Origin: Proteles cristata cristata
Lineage: Eukaryota > Chordata > Mammalia > Carnivora > Hyaenidae
Direction: 5' to 3'
DNA: 64,000 bases
Assembly (NCBI GenBank): GCA_017311185.1
Contig: JAESUZ010004910.1
Span: forward strand, 310,001 to 374,000
Shown here in pieces: positions 23,790 through 34,284 of this stretch. The notes under the pieces are model-generated. The model searched no databases and was not told the DNA's origin. It saw nothing but the letters and a program-made list of their open reading frames with translations. Every line of letters starts with the position of its first letter. Positions within the stretch are counted from its first letter, which is position 1. Position numbers and translations under genes: made by a program.

Positions 23790-24984
23790 GAGAAGCAGGG
23801 AGACAAAGTACTGAAATAGCGTTATAAAAATATTCTATGGCATAATAAATGGAAGACAACATTCAAGATAGAAAGAAAAAAAGCAAACTTTAAAAGTTTC
23901 CTACTATATAGGAAATAAAGAAAATATTAGAAAACATGTGCTTCGTGTCCCCAATAAAATTAAGAAAACATGAACTATAAAAGGTGAAATGAGATTAGAT
24001 TACAAATTACACAGAGGTTTACTTGGGTAAAAGGCAGCAAAAGGCAAGAGTGAAAGAGATCAAAGAGGTAATATCATAAGCCCGAGAGTAGGCAATAAGG
24101 ATTCAAACAACACTGCAGAAAATATTAGTGATATGAAGAATAAAATTAAAAGTCTTCCTGAATGCAGAGATGAAGAACAGACTTAAAAGATGAGAGAAAA
24201 ATGTTATTAATGGATGATAAACAAAAATTCAATCTTATTAGTATTTAGACAGTATCAAAAAAAAATGAGACAGAAGCAATAAATAAAGAAATAATATAAG
24301 AGGGGTGCCTGGGTGGCTCAGTCGGTTAAGTGTCCGACTTTGGCTCAGGTCATGATCTCACGGTTTGTGGGTTCAAGCCCTGCATCAGGCTCTGTGCTGA
24401 CAGCCAGCTTAGACTCTGAAACCTGTTTCAGATTCTGTATCTCCCTTTCTCCTGACACTTCCCTGCTCATGCTGTCTCTCTTTCTCTCTCTCAGAAATAA
24501 ATAAAACATTAACAAAATTTTTGATAAAAAAAGAAATAAGAAAATTGAAACATGTTAGAACACAAAAGATCCCCTAAAATGGCACATTCCTAAAAGAAGG
24601 CCAACACCTTGAAACTTTAACATTTCAGAGGAAAGAATGAATGCTATATACATCCAGGCAGAGAAAAGCAAAGCTAGAAAAGTTAAAATAGAAATTTAGT
24701 AAATTTCTAATATTATTTACTTAATAAATAAATTTCCATAAGTGGAGATAAGAGACTCAAATACCATTCTCCTCAGTAACTCCACTGTCCAAAGGAACTC
24801 AAAATTCCCATTAAAAGACAATTTAAATAAATATCAATAGAAAATAAGTAAAGGATAACAATAGACAATTTATAAAATAAAATTAAAATTAATCATAAAA
24901 TAACAACATAACAGCACTTGTTTTGTGTCAGGTGCTAGTTAAATGGTTCAAACATATTATAAATGTTCACATATGTTATTGGTA
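23790..24984 (+). mobile_element. A-rich sequence, probable very old L1 or HAL1 relic
   Basis: The strand is strongly A-rich with phrases such as 'AAGAATAAAATTAAAAGTCT' and 'GAGAGAAAAATGTTATTAAT', the base bias of L1 sense strands. It lies directly upstream of a clearer L1 3' region. No frame survives. A SINE interrupts it at 24302-24525. Confidence 0.4.
24302..24525 (+). mobile_element. CAN SINE with imperfect target duplication
   Basis: Complete forward copy: 'GGGGTGCCTGGGTGGCTCAG', 'GGTTTGTGGGTTCAAGCCC', 'CTCAGAAATAAATAAAACAT' tail. The flanks 'AAAGAAATAATATAAG' (24285-24300) and 'AAAAAGAAATAAG' (to 24540) are similar. A 63-codon frame across it is only the SINE. Confidence 0.9.
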
Positions 24985-26095
24985 TTTACACAGCTAATTG
25001 CCCAATAAGTTTATCAGAAATTCAACCTCACCAGTAATTAAAAAAAAGAAATTAAAGCAATAATATGTTGCTTAAAAAATATATTATTCTGGGGCGCCTG
25101 GGTGGCTTAGTCGGTTAAGCGTCCGACTTTCACTTGGGTCACGATCTCGCGGTTCGTGGGTTCGAGCCCCGCGTCGGGCTCTGTGCTGACTGCCGGCTCA
25201 GAGCCTGGAGCCTGTTTCAATCTGTGACTCCCTCTCTCTCTGACCCTCCCCTGATCACGCTGTCTCTCCCTCTCTCCTAGAAATAAATAAAACATTAAAA
25301 AAATATATATATATATTATTCTATCATATTGGCAATGATTACAATTATTATAATTATTAATTATAGCTATTGGTCCCAGAGTAAACATTCTCATTCATAT
25401 ACATTGGTAGAAGAGTAAATGACACACAACCAATCTGGCAGGAAGTTTGGCAAAACTTATGAAAACTTGATAAACTCATCTCCTATGACCCCCCTCAAAT
25501 AATTCTCTACCGAAAACCTCAGCTGAAGAAATAGTAAGATTGCTGCAAGAAAAGGTATGTACAATCATTTCCAATGCAACATTTTTATAGGTTCCTACCT
25601 TTATTAATTTCTCTGCCTTTATAACATAGATAATAGGAAATATAGGAATAGATAATAGATAAGCATAGAATATAGGAAACAACTTTAATATTTATCAACA
25701 GTGGATACCTTAAACAAATTATGTTATAACCAAATTGTGGGAAGTTATGCAGCTTTTAAAAATGATGATATAGGTTTGAATTTTATGACATTAAAACATT
25801 ACCTGAAAATGAAGAAATTTAAAACTGCATATACAGCATAATATCATTTTTAAAAATACACTTTTAAAATTAAAAAATTAAATTAAAAAAATTAAAAATA
25901 CATTTTTAAAAGTGTTCAGAAGGAAAAAGAGAGCAGAGGAAAAAGAACCATCTAAAAGGATATGCCTCAGAAGGTTAAAATTTGTTAAACTTGAGAGTTG
26001 GATTATAGATGGTTTTCATTCTCTTGTTTTTACTTTTCTGAAGACAATTTGAAAAAATAACCTTGTATCTAATTTTTTACATTATGTGAGTTGAC
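24985..26095 (+). mobile_element. Old LINE-1 3' region, split by a SINE
   Basis: 'CAGAAATTCAACCTCACCAG' and then, past the SINE at 25091-25310, 'GGCAGGAAGTTTGGCAAAAC', 'TTTATCAACAGTGGATACCT', 'AAGTTATGCAGCTTTTAAAA' and 'TTTTCATTCTCTTGTTTTTA' follow the L1ME-type 3' region in order. Confidence 0.7.
25091..25310 (+). mobile_element. CAN SINE, one of the best preserved, with 12-bp target duplication
   Basis: Starts 'GGGGCGCCTGGGTGGCTTAG', keeps 'CGGTTCGTGGGTTCGAGCCC' with several CpGs, and has the 'CTGACCCTCCCCTGATCACG' middle and 'AGAAATAAATAAAACATT' tail. The flanks are 'ATATATTATTCT' (25079-25090 and 25311-25322). Retained CpGs point to young age. Confidence 0.95.
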
Positions 26096-26119
26096 TTAAG
26101 CTGCTTTTGGCAATATGTA

Positions 26120-26800
26120 AGTTTTTATTACTAACACAAAAATAAAGAAAATGAAAGAAATAGATATACAATCAATAAATTAGAGGGCGAAGCAAATCTA
26201 AAGAACAAAAAGTAATTAAAGGTGAAAATATATTTTAATAAATTAGAAAATGAAAGAAGAAAAGAATTAAAAACAAATCTGTGAGCAAATTCTTTGGATA
26301 AAAATAACCTTTAGGAAAAATTAAGAATGTGTAAGGAAGGAGACAAATCAACACATATTTTTTCAATTATTAGAAATATCACATATAATTTTATGAAAAT
26401 AAACTTAAGTGAATAAAAATATGTTTACAGAAAAAAAAAAGAAAATTTTAAATTGAATCAAAAAGATATAGACAAATACATAAGGACCAATGATCATGAG
26501 AAGAATTTAAAAGTTTCTCAAAGATTATTTTTAGAATATGGTTCTAAACCCTTTTAGTTTTTATACACAAATTATAGAAAATTTCCAAGAAATTGATGAT
26601 TTTTAAACTATTAGTAATTGCTTTCACAGGCTAGAAAAGAATGAAAACCTTCAGATACCATTTTAAGAAACTAACATATCTTATTTTAGACAAAATTAGA
26701 AGACAGGTATACCATCCCCTCACCAACAAAAAAAAGCTCAAACTCACATATGAAAAAAGGCTCATATATGTAAAATTCTAGCAGAGACAAACCAAGAATA
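26120..26800 (+). mobile_element. A-rich probable old LINE-1 relic
   Basis: Long A-rich sense strand with phrases such as 'AAATTAGAAAATGAAAGAAG' and 'AATACTAATCCTAGTAGGAA'. Heavily decayed and without a usable reading frame. Assignment rests mainly on base bias and position. Confidence 0.35.
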
Positions 26801-27096
26801 CTAATCCTAGTAGGAAGGTTCTGAGGTGACTCACCATTTTAGAACCCTTCCTTTTGGGGCTATATTTCTCTCTTTCTGCAAAATGAATCTCTTGAGGGCC
26901 ACCTTAGCATATGATGCAGATATAAGAACTCCCACTGTGGGCAGACCTCAAGCAGTTTTAGTTTCTGTTGAACATGAACAAATTTTAATCTTTCTAGGGG
27001 AGAGAAATTTCTAGGGTAGTAATTTCACTCACCAGAAGCATCTGGGTCTCTGTTCCTCTTTGAGAAATGCTTACACAACCATGATTCAAATACACT
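26801..27096. other. No gene or named repeat
   Basis: About 300 bases of unique-looking sequence. A 62-codon frame (26826-27014) has no motif. Confidence 0.5.
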
Positions 27097-27340
27097 GGGG
27101 GCACCTGGGTGGCTCAGTCGGTTAAGTGTCTGACTCTTAATTTCAGCTCAGGTCATGATCCCGGGGTATGGGATCAAGCCCTGAGTCTGGTTCCACACTG
27201 AATGTGGAGACTGCTTAAGATTTTCTCCCTCCTTCTGCACCTTTTCCCGGCTCTCACGTGCTCTCTCTAAAACAAAACAAAACTAAACTAAACTAAAAAA
27301 AAAAAAAACCACACACACAAACAAAACAAAAACCAGTCCA
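27097..27340 (+). mobile_element. Older-type CAN SINE
   Basis: Starts 'GGGGGCACCTGGGTGGCTCA' with 'GACTCTTAATTTCAGCTCAG' and 'GATCCCGGGGTATGGGATC' in the tRNA-like part, a variant distinct from the cat-type majority. The tail is AAAACAAAACT-like and extends into an A/C-rich run. Confidence 0.85.
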
Positions 27341-27537
27341 TAGAATTCAGAAGAAGAAGATATTGCTTCTGATGGGAAGAATAAGGGAGCAGGAAAGGCA
27401 GCATTTGACTTTGTTCTTCAAATACAGTATTTGGACATGTTTGCATCATCCCACTTAGGGAAGAATGTAACATAGTCAAAGAAGTATAAGAACTCAGGTC
27501 CAGTCAGTCACGATCATAATAAATACATTGTCCAACT

Positions 27538-27652
27538 AAGGGTTGCCAGACAATACACAGGCCACCAGTTAAATCTGAATTTCAGACAAACATAAAATTT
27601 TAGTATAAATTGTGTCTAAAACAAAATATTTGGGAGAAACTGTCCCAGGGCC
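27538..27652. mobile_element. Probable short DNA-transposon fragment
   Basis: 'AGGGTTGCCAGACAATACAC', 'CAGTTAAATCTGAATTTCAG' and 'AAAATTTTAGTATAAATTG' are phrases of a common palindromic mammalian hAT-type MER element. Only one half is seen. Confidence 0.5.
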
Positions 27653-28154
27653 AGAAGTGGAATATCAGAAAGTTCAGAAGGAAAGTCTTTCACAGGCTTT
27701 TTGGACATTCAAGAAATATTTTGTTTCGACTTGCCTCCATTCCTTACCCCTCAACTCGCTTACAAACTCAGAGGGCTACTGTGGAAGTGGCCACCCAAAC
27801 ACATTTCAGACACCACTAAGTCTGGGCTGAGGAAAGGCAAGGACTCCTAAAGGAGGCAGTCCTTGAGAGGCAAGTGTATGTAGGGAGCCCAACTATAGTC
27901 TCTGACCGGACACGGTGCACAACAAGCTCTCAGAGCTGGCAACTACACAACACGTCCAGGCCAGGAAGTAAACTTCTAGGCTCAAGGTGAAGAATCCATG
28001 AGTTTGGCAAAGACAGCCACTTTTCTTTGGACATCGCTGAATTGTGAGTTTTAAAAGGGAAATAGAGCTGACCATTAAGGCATTTGGTATTTCCACAAAA
28101 CTGTGTCCAAAGATGGCTATGATAAATATTTCCTAAGAGTAGGTAATTCCAAAA
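27653..28154. other. No gene or named repeat
   Basis: Unique-looking, moderately GC-rich. Frames on both strands (27610-27830 +, 27893-28202 -) overlap in different phases and have no motif. Confidence 0.45.
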
Positions 28155-28395
28155 ACAGCCACAGCATAGCATAGCAGTTAAAAAGTTGAGACCTAAAGTC
28201 ACACAGAGCTGGGGGGTGTGAATCCACTTCCATCCATTGGGGGTTAAATGACCTTGGGTGCAGTGCTTGTTACCTCTGCAGACTTAGTTTCCTTTCCGTA
28301 AAATGAGGATAATAACAAGGATATTAAATGAGATGACATATGAAAAGAGCCAAGCAAGCTCATAGCAGTTGCTCAATAAGAAGCAATTATTATAA
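28155..28395 (+). mobile_element. MIR SINE, nearly full length
   Basis: 'CAGCATAGCATAGCAGTTAA' at the 5' end, then 'AATGACCTTGGGTGCAGTG', 'GTAAAATGAGGATAATAAC' and 'GTTGCTCAATAAGAAGCAAT' cover most of MIR in order. Confidence 0.85.
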
Positions 28396-28974
28396 TATTC
28401 CAGTATTTTTGATGATATTCAAAGGCAAAAGAAAACACAAGAAAGTGAACTGTTGATCTTTCTAGAATTTCTTCATTCCATTGGGAGAAATCATGGATCT
28501 TGTGGTTTAGAATCAAGGCCCTCATAATCTAGGATAAATCCCAGCTCTCTCAGGTGCTCTAATGTCTCTAACATGCCAGGATTAGTCCCACATCTCTGCT
28601 GCCGGAAAAAGAAGACAGTGAACAGAGGAGTGAGCAGTAGAAACAGAGGAGTGAGCAGGGACGGCCGGAGAAGTAAGCTCGAATCCTTGAATAGCTTCAA
28701 AATAGAAGGATTTTCAGAGGCAGGGAATTTCTTAGATTCCAAGAAGATATTTGAGAGCTATCTTCCCGCAGAGGGAAGAAACTAGGTCATGTGCTCTTAA
28801 CCCAATGAGGTTTAGGGTCACAGTTTTGCTGGCCTTAATTAGCTCCAAAAAAAGACCAGAACTCCTGGGATTAATCCAAAATCAAGCAAGCAGAACTTCT
28901 AGTGGAGAGATCCAAGCTCCAAATATAAGTACTAGTTTTCAGTAGAATGAATCCAAATCTAGGACAGCTTCTGA
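28396..28974. other. No gene or named repeat
   Basis: Apparently unique. Overlapping frames at 28491-28742 (-), 28573-28785 (+) and 28751-28945 (+) show no domain. A near-duplicate phrase, 'AACAGAGGAGTGAGCAG', occurs twice at 28620-28658. Confidence 0.45.
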
Positions 28975-29270
28975 ACAATAACCATTTAACCGGCATTTAC
29001 ATGTCTTAAGAACTAAATTTATCCTCACCACAGCTCCTATTTATAGAAAAGGCCCAGTCGGCACCAGAAAGTTCTGCGAAGGGATGGACTGTGTTTGCCC
29101 TTTACTGCTGTATGCCCAAGGAATGGCAGAGCACTTGGTACAGAGTTGGTGCTCAATAAATATTCACAGAATTAAATGATTCAAAACCACACAATGAGTT
29201 AGTAAAGGGAGCTGGGATGTTAACCCTGGTCTGACTCTAAATTCTCACTCACCTCTAAGTCATACTACCA
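28975..29270 (-). mobile_element. Probable MIR (reverse) interrupted by an L2 end
   Basis: The left part has 'ATCCTCACCACAGCTCCTAT', the right part 'CCACACAATGAGTTAGTAAA' and 'GGTCTGACTCTAAATTCTCA', both in the reverse MIR order. Between them (29075-29182) lies an L2-type 3' end. Confidence 0.5.
29075..29182 (+). mobile_element. L2 LINE 3' end
   Basis: 'GGATGGACTGTGTTTGCCCT', 'GAGTTGGTGCTCAATAAATA' and 'ACAGAATTAAATGATTC' fit the L2 3' end. Confidence 0.65.
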
Positions 29271-29835
29271 GCCAAGGAAGACAGCCTAGATCTTTCTGGG
29301 CAAACCCTTGTGCTGGCTCTCCTTCCTCCTCTCCTGGGGTCCACCAAACTGAACTAGGAGGGCCACATGGAAGGGTGCCTTGGGAAAACTTACGAATCTT
29401 AAAATTCTGACAGATACTACTAGTTGCCTCTTGATCTTTCTATCTTTCCCTTGCTAAAAGAACCTGATCTATCCAGGTGACAAAGTTTCCATTTTAAAAT
29501 ATTCACCTTCTAACAATACCTGGTTTCTTAATTATGGTAATGAATGAATAATGAATTGTACACTTTATATACATGTAGCTTATTGTACGTAAATTATAAA
29601 TATACACACAAACACAAAACACATACAACCCCAGACTTGTGTGATTCACTTCTGGCCAATGAGATGTAAGCTCAAGTCTACTAGATGGGACCTGCATCAA
29701 AGCCCTTACATTACTGTGCAGGTGGAACAAACTTTTTACCTTTTGAGTTTTCCTTTTCTTTCTTCCTAGATGTGGAACAACCATTCTGAGAGAATGAGGA
29801 CAAAAACCTCATGCTAAGACCCGTAAAACAGGAAG
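29271..29835. other. No gene; part may be an unnamed old repeat
   Basis: The section 29640-29800 in reverse ('CTTACATCTCATTGGCCAGA', 'AAACTCAAAAGGTAAAAAGT') recalls a mammalian LTR-like repeat that I cannot name. A 93-codon minus frame (29503-29784) lies on it. Confidence 0.4.
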
Positions 29836-30354
29836 CTAGAAGGAATCAGTTTTTGATGATGCACTGTCTGGAGATGCTGCACTGCTTTGGTCTGCCCACC
29901 TCCTGATTTCTTGTTTTGTAAGCAAAATAGGTCTCCAGTTGGTAACCTGATATTGTATGGTTTCTTCATATGCTGGTTGCCATCTCAGTGACTGTATTCC
30001 CAAGCAAAGCATAATGAAGATAACATTGCACCATTCATCAAAAATCTTCAGTTGCTGGAGAGCAAAATCCAGAGCCTCCGCAGTCTCATTCCCTACTTTT
30101 GCCTTCCACAAACATGCCCTTCCAGCTCCAGCAGGCTCTTTGCCATGTTCCAAACAAGTAATATATTTTATGATTAATGTTGTTCTCTCAACCTGATATA
30201 TCTTTCTTCCATAATCTTTTACAGATCCTAGATTCAAAAAGTTGATACAGGCCAGAGTTAGTCTGTCTAAGACTTGAGAAGAAAATTTATGTTTCCTGAA
30301 TATAATCCAGATACTCTTTGCCCTAAAGACCCATTTCTGGAGTAGGAAAATCAC
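29836..30354 (-). other. Unidentified 172-codon open frame
   Basis: The longest uninterrupted ATG frame here that is neither repeat nor microsatellite. It starts two codons after an in-frame TAG. Its product contains 'INFLNLGSVKDYGRKIYQVE', 'AGRACLWKAKVGNETAEALD' and 'EWCNVIFIMLCLGIQSLRWQ', and ends Ser/Ala/Asp-rich ('SSAASPDSASSKTDSF'). I recognise no domain, signal peptide or family. No splice signals, promoter or poly-A tail mark it as an exon or processed copy. In DNA this AT-rich, 172 codons without a stop is unusual but possible by chance or in an old LTR or retrogene. The call is for the frame, not a function. Confidence 0.3.
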
Positions 30355-30423
30355 ATGCTCTACTAAGAGACATGGTTTATTCTTACCTTTTTATTTTTTT
30401 TAAGGTCAAAAGCTCTCACTTTT

Positions 30424-30621
30424 GGGGCACGTGGGTGGCTCAGTCAGTTAAGTGTTTGACTTTGGTCATGATCTCACGGTTCGTGGGTTCAAGCCCAACG
30501 TCAGGCTCTGTGCTGACAGCTAGCTCAGAGCCTGGAGCCTGCTTCAGATTCTGTGTCTCCCCCTCTCTCTGACCCTCCCTGGCTCACGCTGTCTCTTTCT
30601 CTCTCAGAAATTAAAAAAAAA
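30424..30621 (+). mobile_element. CAN SINE with imperfect 15-bp target duplication
   Basis: Forward copy 'GGGGCACGTGGGTGGCTCAG' to 'CTCAGAAATTAAAAAAAA', slightly shortened in the tRNA-like part. The flanks are 'AAAAGCTCTCACTTT' (about 30408-30423) and 'AAAAGCTTTCGCTTT' (30622-30636). Confidence 0.9.
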
Positions 30622-30924
30622 AAAAGCTTTCGCTTTAAAGAAATGATTAATAAATTATCATTTATTTGAAATATGTCCCAATGAGAAGGCTTATTTACAA
30701 TAACAGTTATGAGAAAAACTAGAATTTTAAAAATATATTTTCCTGTTCTAAAGTGTTTGATTACACATGAAGATATAGGGCTCCTGTTTTAGGTGTGTAA
30801 TAGAACATATATGTGAATATGTTATGTTGTCTCATAGTAGAAACTATAAAGGCTAAGCATTGTGTTCTCACATTCTGTGTGGTGGCCAAACCCCAAAGTT
30901 ATTGACGAAAATATTTCATTTCCA

Positions 30925-31090
30925 GAGCTACTTATTATGTAACTAGGAGAAAGTAATTAAACCTTCCAGTTCCTCCATCTGTCAAATAGAAAGAATATTA
31001 TATTTGCCATCTGTCCAGCTTAGGCATGGCAAATATTGATGAGAGGATCTAAATTAAATATAAGGTTTTATGTCAGCTCATTTAAGAGTT
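30925..31090 (+). mobile_element. MIR SINE
   Basis: 'AGAAAGTAATTAAACCTTCC', 'CTCCATCTGTCAAATAGAAA' and 'GATGAGAGGATCTAAATTAA' follow the MIR core and 3' region. Confidence 0.65.
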
Positions 31091-31124
31091 GATCAGTATT
31101 GAAAATTCTACAAATCAACTTTTG

Positions 31125-32070
31125 TTTGTTGTTTTTGTTTTTTGAAACATTTCAAATATACCAGAAGCTAATTATTTGCTACTCCTATCTAACAGATGTT
31201 AATATCAGTCCATATTTGCTTCATATTTATTTATTCTTTTAATAAAGTATTCCAAATACAGCTAAACTTCTTTTTCCACCCACATGCCTTCCCTCTACTC
31301 TTTCCACAGAAGTGTCCTGAAGTTTGAAGAATCAATTATATGAAAGACTGCATAATTTTTACTACATGTGTATGTATAAATTAATATATAGTACTATTTT
31401 GGTTTTTAAGTTCCACATATTTTATATCATATATACATGTCTCTTAGTAATTTGCTTTCTATATTGAATATTTTGTTTTCCAAATCTATTTATATTGACA
31501 CATACAGATTGGCGCAAGTGCTTCGTTTTAACTGCCAAATAATAATAACCTATAGTTAATTTATCCATTCAATAACCAGTGAACAATAGGTTGTTTCTCA
31601 TTTTTTTTTCTATTCTAAGCACTGGGTACCTATGTACACATACAGAAGTATTTCTCTACTCTACATAACTACTTTGCTACACTTCACTACAGTTATATAA
31701 AATTATTTTAAAAACCCTCTAGAATGAGGGTGTCAGGAATTTTGATTGGAATGGCACTGAAATTTTAGATATATTGGAGAGATTTAATACTTTTAGTAGT
31801 CTTCCTATCCATCAATATGGTGTGTCTCTCCAAACACTTAGATCATTTCTTTTATAACTTAAATTAGGTTTCCTAATTTCATGCATGAAGAAAAGTTTTT
31901 TTTCATGCATGAAGAAAAGAAGTGAAAGATTTTTTCCTAGGCATCTTATGCTTTATCTCTCTCTACCCTACTCCCTACTCTCCCTGTCTTAGCTTGTTGC
32001 CCTTTTGAGTTATACAATTATCCATATTGCATTTATATAAGGTTGTGCTATTACATACAAATTCTACTGA
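31125..32070 (-). mobile_element. Old LINE-1 fragments, reverse orientation
   Basis: 31125-31640 has the reverse L1 3' order ('ATTTCAAATATACCAGAAGC', 'TAACAGATGTTAATATCAGT', 'TTTATCCATTCAATAACCAG'). 31715-31870 has reversed ORF2 ('TGATTGGAATGGCACTGAAA', 'CTTCCTATCCATCAATATGG'). The right end is unclear and abuts a SINE. Confidence 0.65.
31877..31919 (+). repeat. 19-bp direct repeat, period 24
   Basis: 'TTTCATGCATGAAGAAAAG' occurs at 31877-31895 and 31901-31919 without a mismatch, separated by five T. Each copy holds the palindrome TTCATGCATGAA. Confidence 0.9.
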
Positions 32071-32073
32071 GCT

Positions 32074-32294
32074 TTTTTAAAATGTTTTTTAAAATTTATT
32101 TTTGAAAGAGAGAAAGAGAGGGAGAGAATGAGTGGGGGAGTGGCAGGGAGAGAAGGAGAGATAGAACCTGAAGCAGGCTCCAGGCTCTGAGCTGTTAGCA
32201 CAGAGACCAAAGCAGGGGGCAAACTTGTGAACCAAGAGATCATGACCTAGGCCAAAGCTGGATGCTCAGTCGACTGAGCCACCCTGTCACCCCC
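32074..32294 (-). mobile_element. CAN SINE
   Basis: Reverse copy with a GA-rich CT-block complement ('GAAAGAGAGAAAGAGAGGGA'), 'GGCTCTGAGCTGTTAGCACA' and a diverged head ('CGACTGAGCCACCCTGTCAC'). Confidence 0.9.
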
Positions 32295-32655
32295 TCTCTT
32301 CAATATTGAATTTCTTTGTTAATCTTGTATTTAGAAAACTAGCTGAACACTATTTAAAAAGCCATTAAACCACAGGGAAGAGAACAAGAGAAGAAGAAAG
32401 GAAAAGAAAACTATAAAACAACCATAAAACAAAGGACAAAATGGCAATAAATGCTTACCTATCGATAATTACTTCAAATGTAAATAGACTAAATGTTCCA
32501 GGTAAAAGACATAAGGTGACTGAATAGATTAATAAGCTATATGCTTATTATGACCCATCTGTATGCTGCCTACAAAAGACTTAGGCATGGACCTAAAGAC
32601 ACATGCAGCTTGAAAATGAAGAGACGGAAAAACATACACCATGCAAATGGAAGCC

Positions 32656-32682
32656 AAAAAAAAAAAAAAAAAAAAAAAAAAA
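32656..32682 (+). repeat. A27 homopolymer inside L1 coding sequence
   Basis: Twenty-seven consecutive A residues between 'ATGCAAATGGAAGCC' and 'GGTGGGGTAGCAATAC', both L1 ORF2. A short natural A-run in L1 at this place has expanded, since no 3' end lies here. Confidence 0.95.
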
Positions 32683-33278
32683 GGTGGGGTAGCAATACTA
32701 ATGTCAGACAAAATAGGCTTTAAAACAAAAACTGTTAACAAGAGGAAAAAAAAAGGATACTACGTAATGATAAAAGGAATAATCCAGCAAGAGGATATAA
32801 CAATTGTAAAAATCTATTCACCCAAGATGGGAGCACCTAAAATACATAAAGCACCTATTAACAGACATAAAGGAAGAAATTGACAACGATACACTAATAG
32901 TAGTGAACTTTAATATCCCACTTACATCAATGGATAGATCATCCAGACAGAAAACCAACAAGGCAACAGTGACTTTGAATGACATACGAGACTAGATAGA
33001 CTGGACAGATATTTTCAGAACATTTCATCAAAATCAGCAGATAACATATTCTTTTGAAGTGCACCTAGAACATTTTCCAGAATAGATCACATGTTAGGCT
33101 ACAAAACAAGTGTCAAGGAATTTAAAAAGGTTGAAATCATACCATTCATCTTTTCTGACCACACTAGTATGAAATTGAAAATTAATCATCAGAAAAAGTC
33201 TGGAAAGTAAATAAATACATGCTGTTAAATAACATGCTACTAAACTATGAATGGGTCAATTAAGAATTCAAAAAGTAA

Positions 33279-33473
33279 GGGTGTCTAGGTGGCTCAGCCA
33301 CTTAAGTGTCTGGCTCTTGATTTCAGCTCCGGTCATAATCTCATCCTTCATGAATTCAAGCCCCACAACAGGCTCTGCGCTGACAGTGAGAAACCTGCTT
33401 GGGATTCTCTCTCTCTTCCTCTTTCTGTCCTTTCCCAATTCATTCTCTGTCACGTGCACCCACGCTTAAAAAA
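33279..33473 (+). mobile_element. Older-type CAN SINE inside L1, 14-bp target duplication
   Basis: Forward copy 'AGGGTGTCTAGGTGGCTCAG' with the 'CTCTTGATTTCAGCTC' variant. The flanks are 'AATTCAAAAAGTAA' (33265-33278) and 'AATTCAAAAAGGAA' (33474-33487), one mismatch, both continuing L1 ORF2. Confidence 0.9.
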
Positions 33474-33580
33474 AATTCAAAAAGGAAATAAAAAATGCAT
33501 GGAAACAAATGAAAATGAAAACACAATGGTACAGTCTTTGGAATGCAGCACCAGTGGTTCTATGATGGAAGTTTATAGCA

Positions 33581-33783
33581 GGGGTGCGTAGGTGGCTTAT
33601 TTGGTTAAGTGTTTAAGTTTGGCTCAGTTCATAATCTCGCGGTTCATGAGTTCGAGCCCTGCATAGGACTCTGGGCTGACAGTTGGGAGCCTGGAGCCTG
33701 CTTTGGATTCTGTGTCTCCTTTCTCTGCCCTTTCCCCACTCTCACTCTGTGTCTCTCTCTCAAACATAAAAAAAAAAAAAAAG
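33581..33783 (+). mobile_element. CAN SINE inside the same L1
   Basis: Forward copy 'GGGGTGCGTAGGTGGCTTAT' to an A-rich tail after 'CTCTCTCTCAAACATAAAA'. It sits exactly between two L1 ORF2 pieces that are far apart in the parent element. Confidence 0.9.
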
Positions 33784-33870
33784 ATTTAAAAAATATGTAG
33801 AAATCTGTTGCATTTCTATACACTAATAATAAAACAGCAGAAAGAGAAATTAAGAAAACCCATTTACACT

Positions 33871-34284
33871 TCTCTAGAATAAGTGTGCACCCAAGGTTGT
33901 GGCCTATACTGAATCTCTGATTTCTAATCTTTTTACCACCAGCATATACCAAACTTTCTTTAAAGCACAATGGCTCAATTGGTACCCCTTCACCTCTCCA
34001 ACCAATCCTGATTAATGAAAATAGCTTAAGCATCACTTGTAATTAAGAATGGCACCCTTCACCAGATTCTTATTTTACATAATCTCCTGTAATTTCCTCT
34101 GTTCTGACACCCAGTGAGTGCCTTAGTGACAGCGTCTAAACCTGGGAACTGGCAAAATTCAAATATGGAGATTTTTTTGTTTTTTTATGCTTTTATTTAA
34201 ATCCAATCATTTTTGCTCCTCAATGAATATGATAAATCATAAAGTTTTACCCAGTGTAAAATGTTTTCATGTTATTATAACACA
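33871..34284. other. No gene or named repeat
   Basis: Unique-looking sequence between two L1 copies of opposite orientation. A 130-codon minus frame (33644-34036) is mostly the antisense of the SINE and is not a gene. Confidence 0.5.

Larger units (their letters stand above)
32345..33870 (+). mobile_element. Old LINE-1 ORF2 fragment with two SINE insertions and an A27 tract
   Basis: 'GACCCATCTGTATGCTGCC', 'GTAGCAATACTAATGTCAGA', 'ACAAGTGTCAAGGAATTTAA' and 'GACCACACTAGTATGAAATT' are the endonuclease-end part of L1 ORF2 in order. 33474-33580 continues ORF2; 33784-33870 ('TGCATTTCTATACACTAATA') lies about 1 kb further on in L1, so an internal deletion joins them. Frames at 32541-32883 are relics of this ORF. 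Stops and indels are frequent. Confidence 0.8.

Noticed and set aside
24313..24504. Repeated similar frames starting 'MAQSVKCPTLAQVMISRFVG' here and at 30372, 43604, 49308, 56260, 59248 and 63009
   Set aside because: All coincide with CAN SINEs. The shared peptide is the translation of the tRNA-like head, not a protein family.
25091..25310. tRNA-Lys-like gene with A and B boxes
   Set aside because: The promoter boxes belong to the tRNA-derived SINE head. The body continues into the SINE middle and A tail and cannot fold into a full tRNA, so it is not a tRNA gene.
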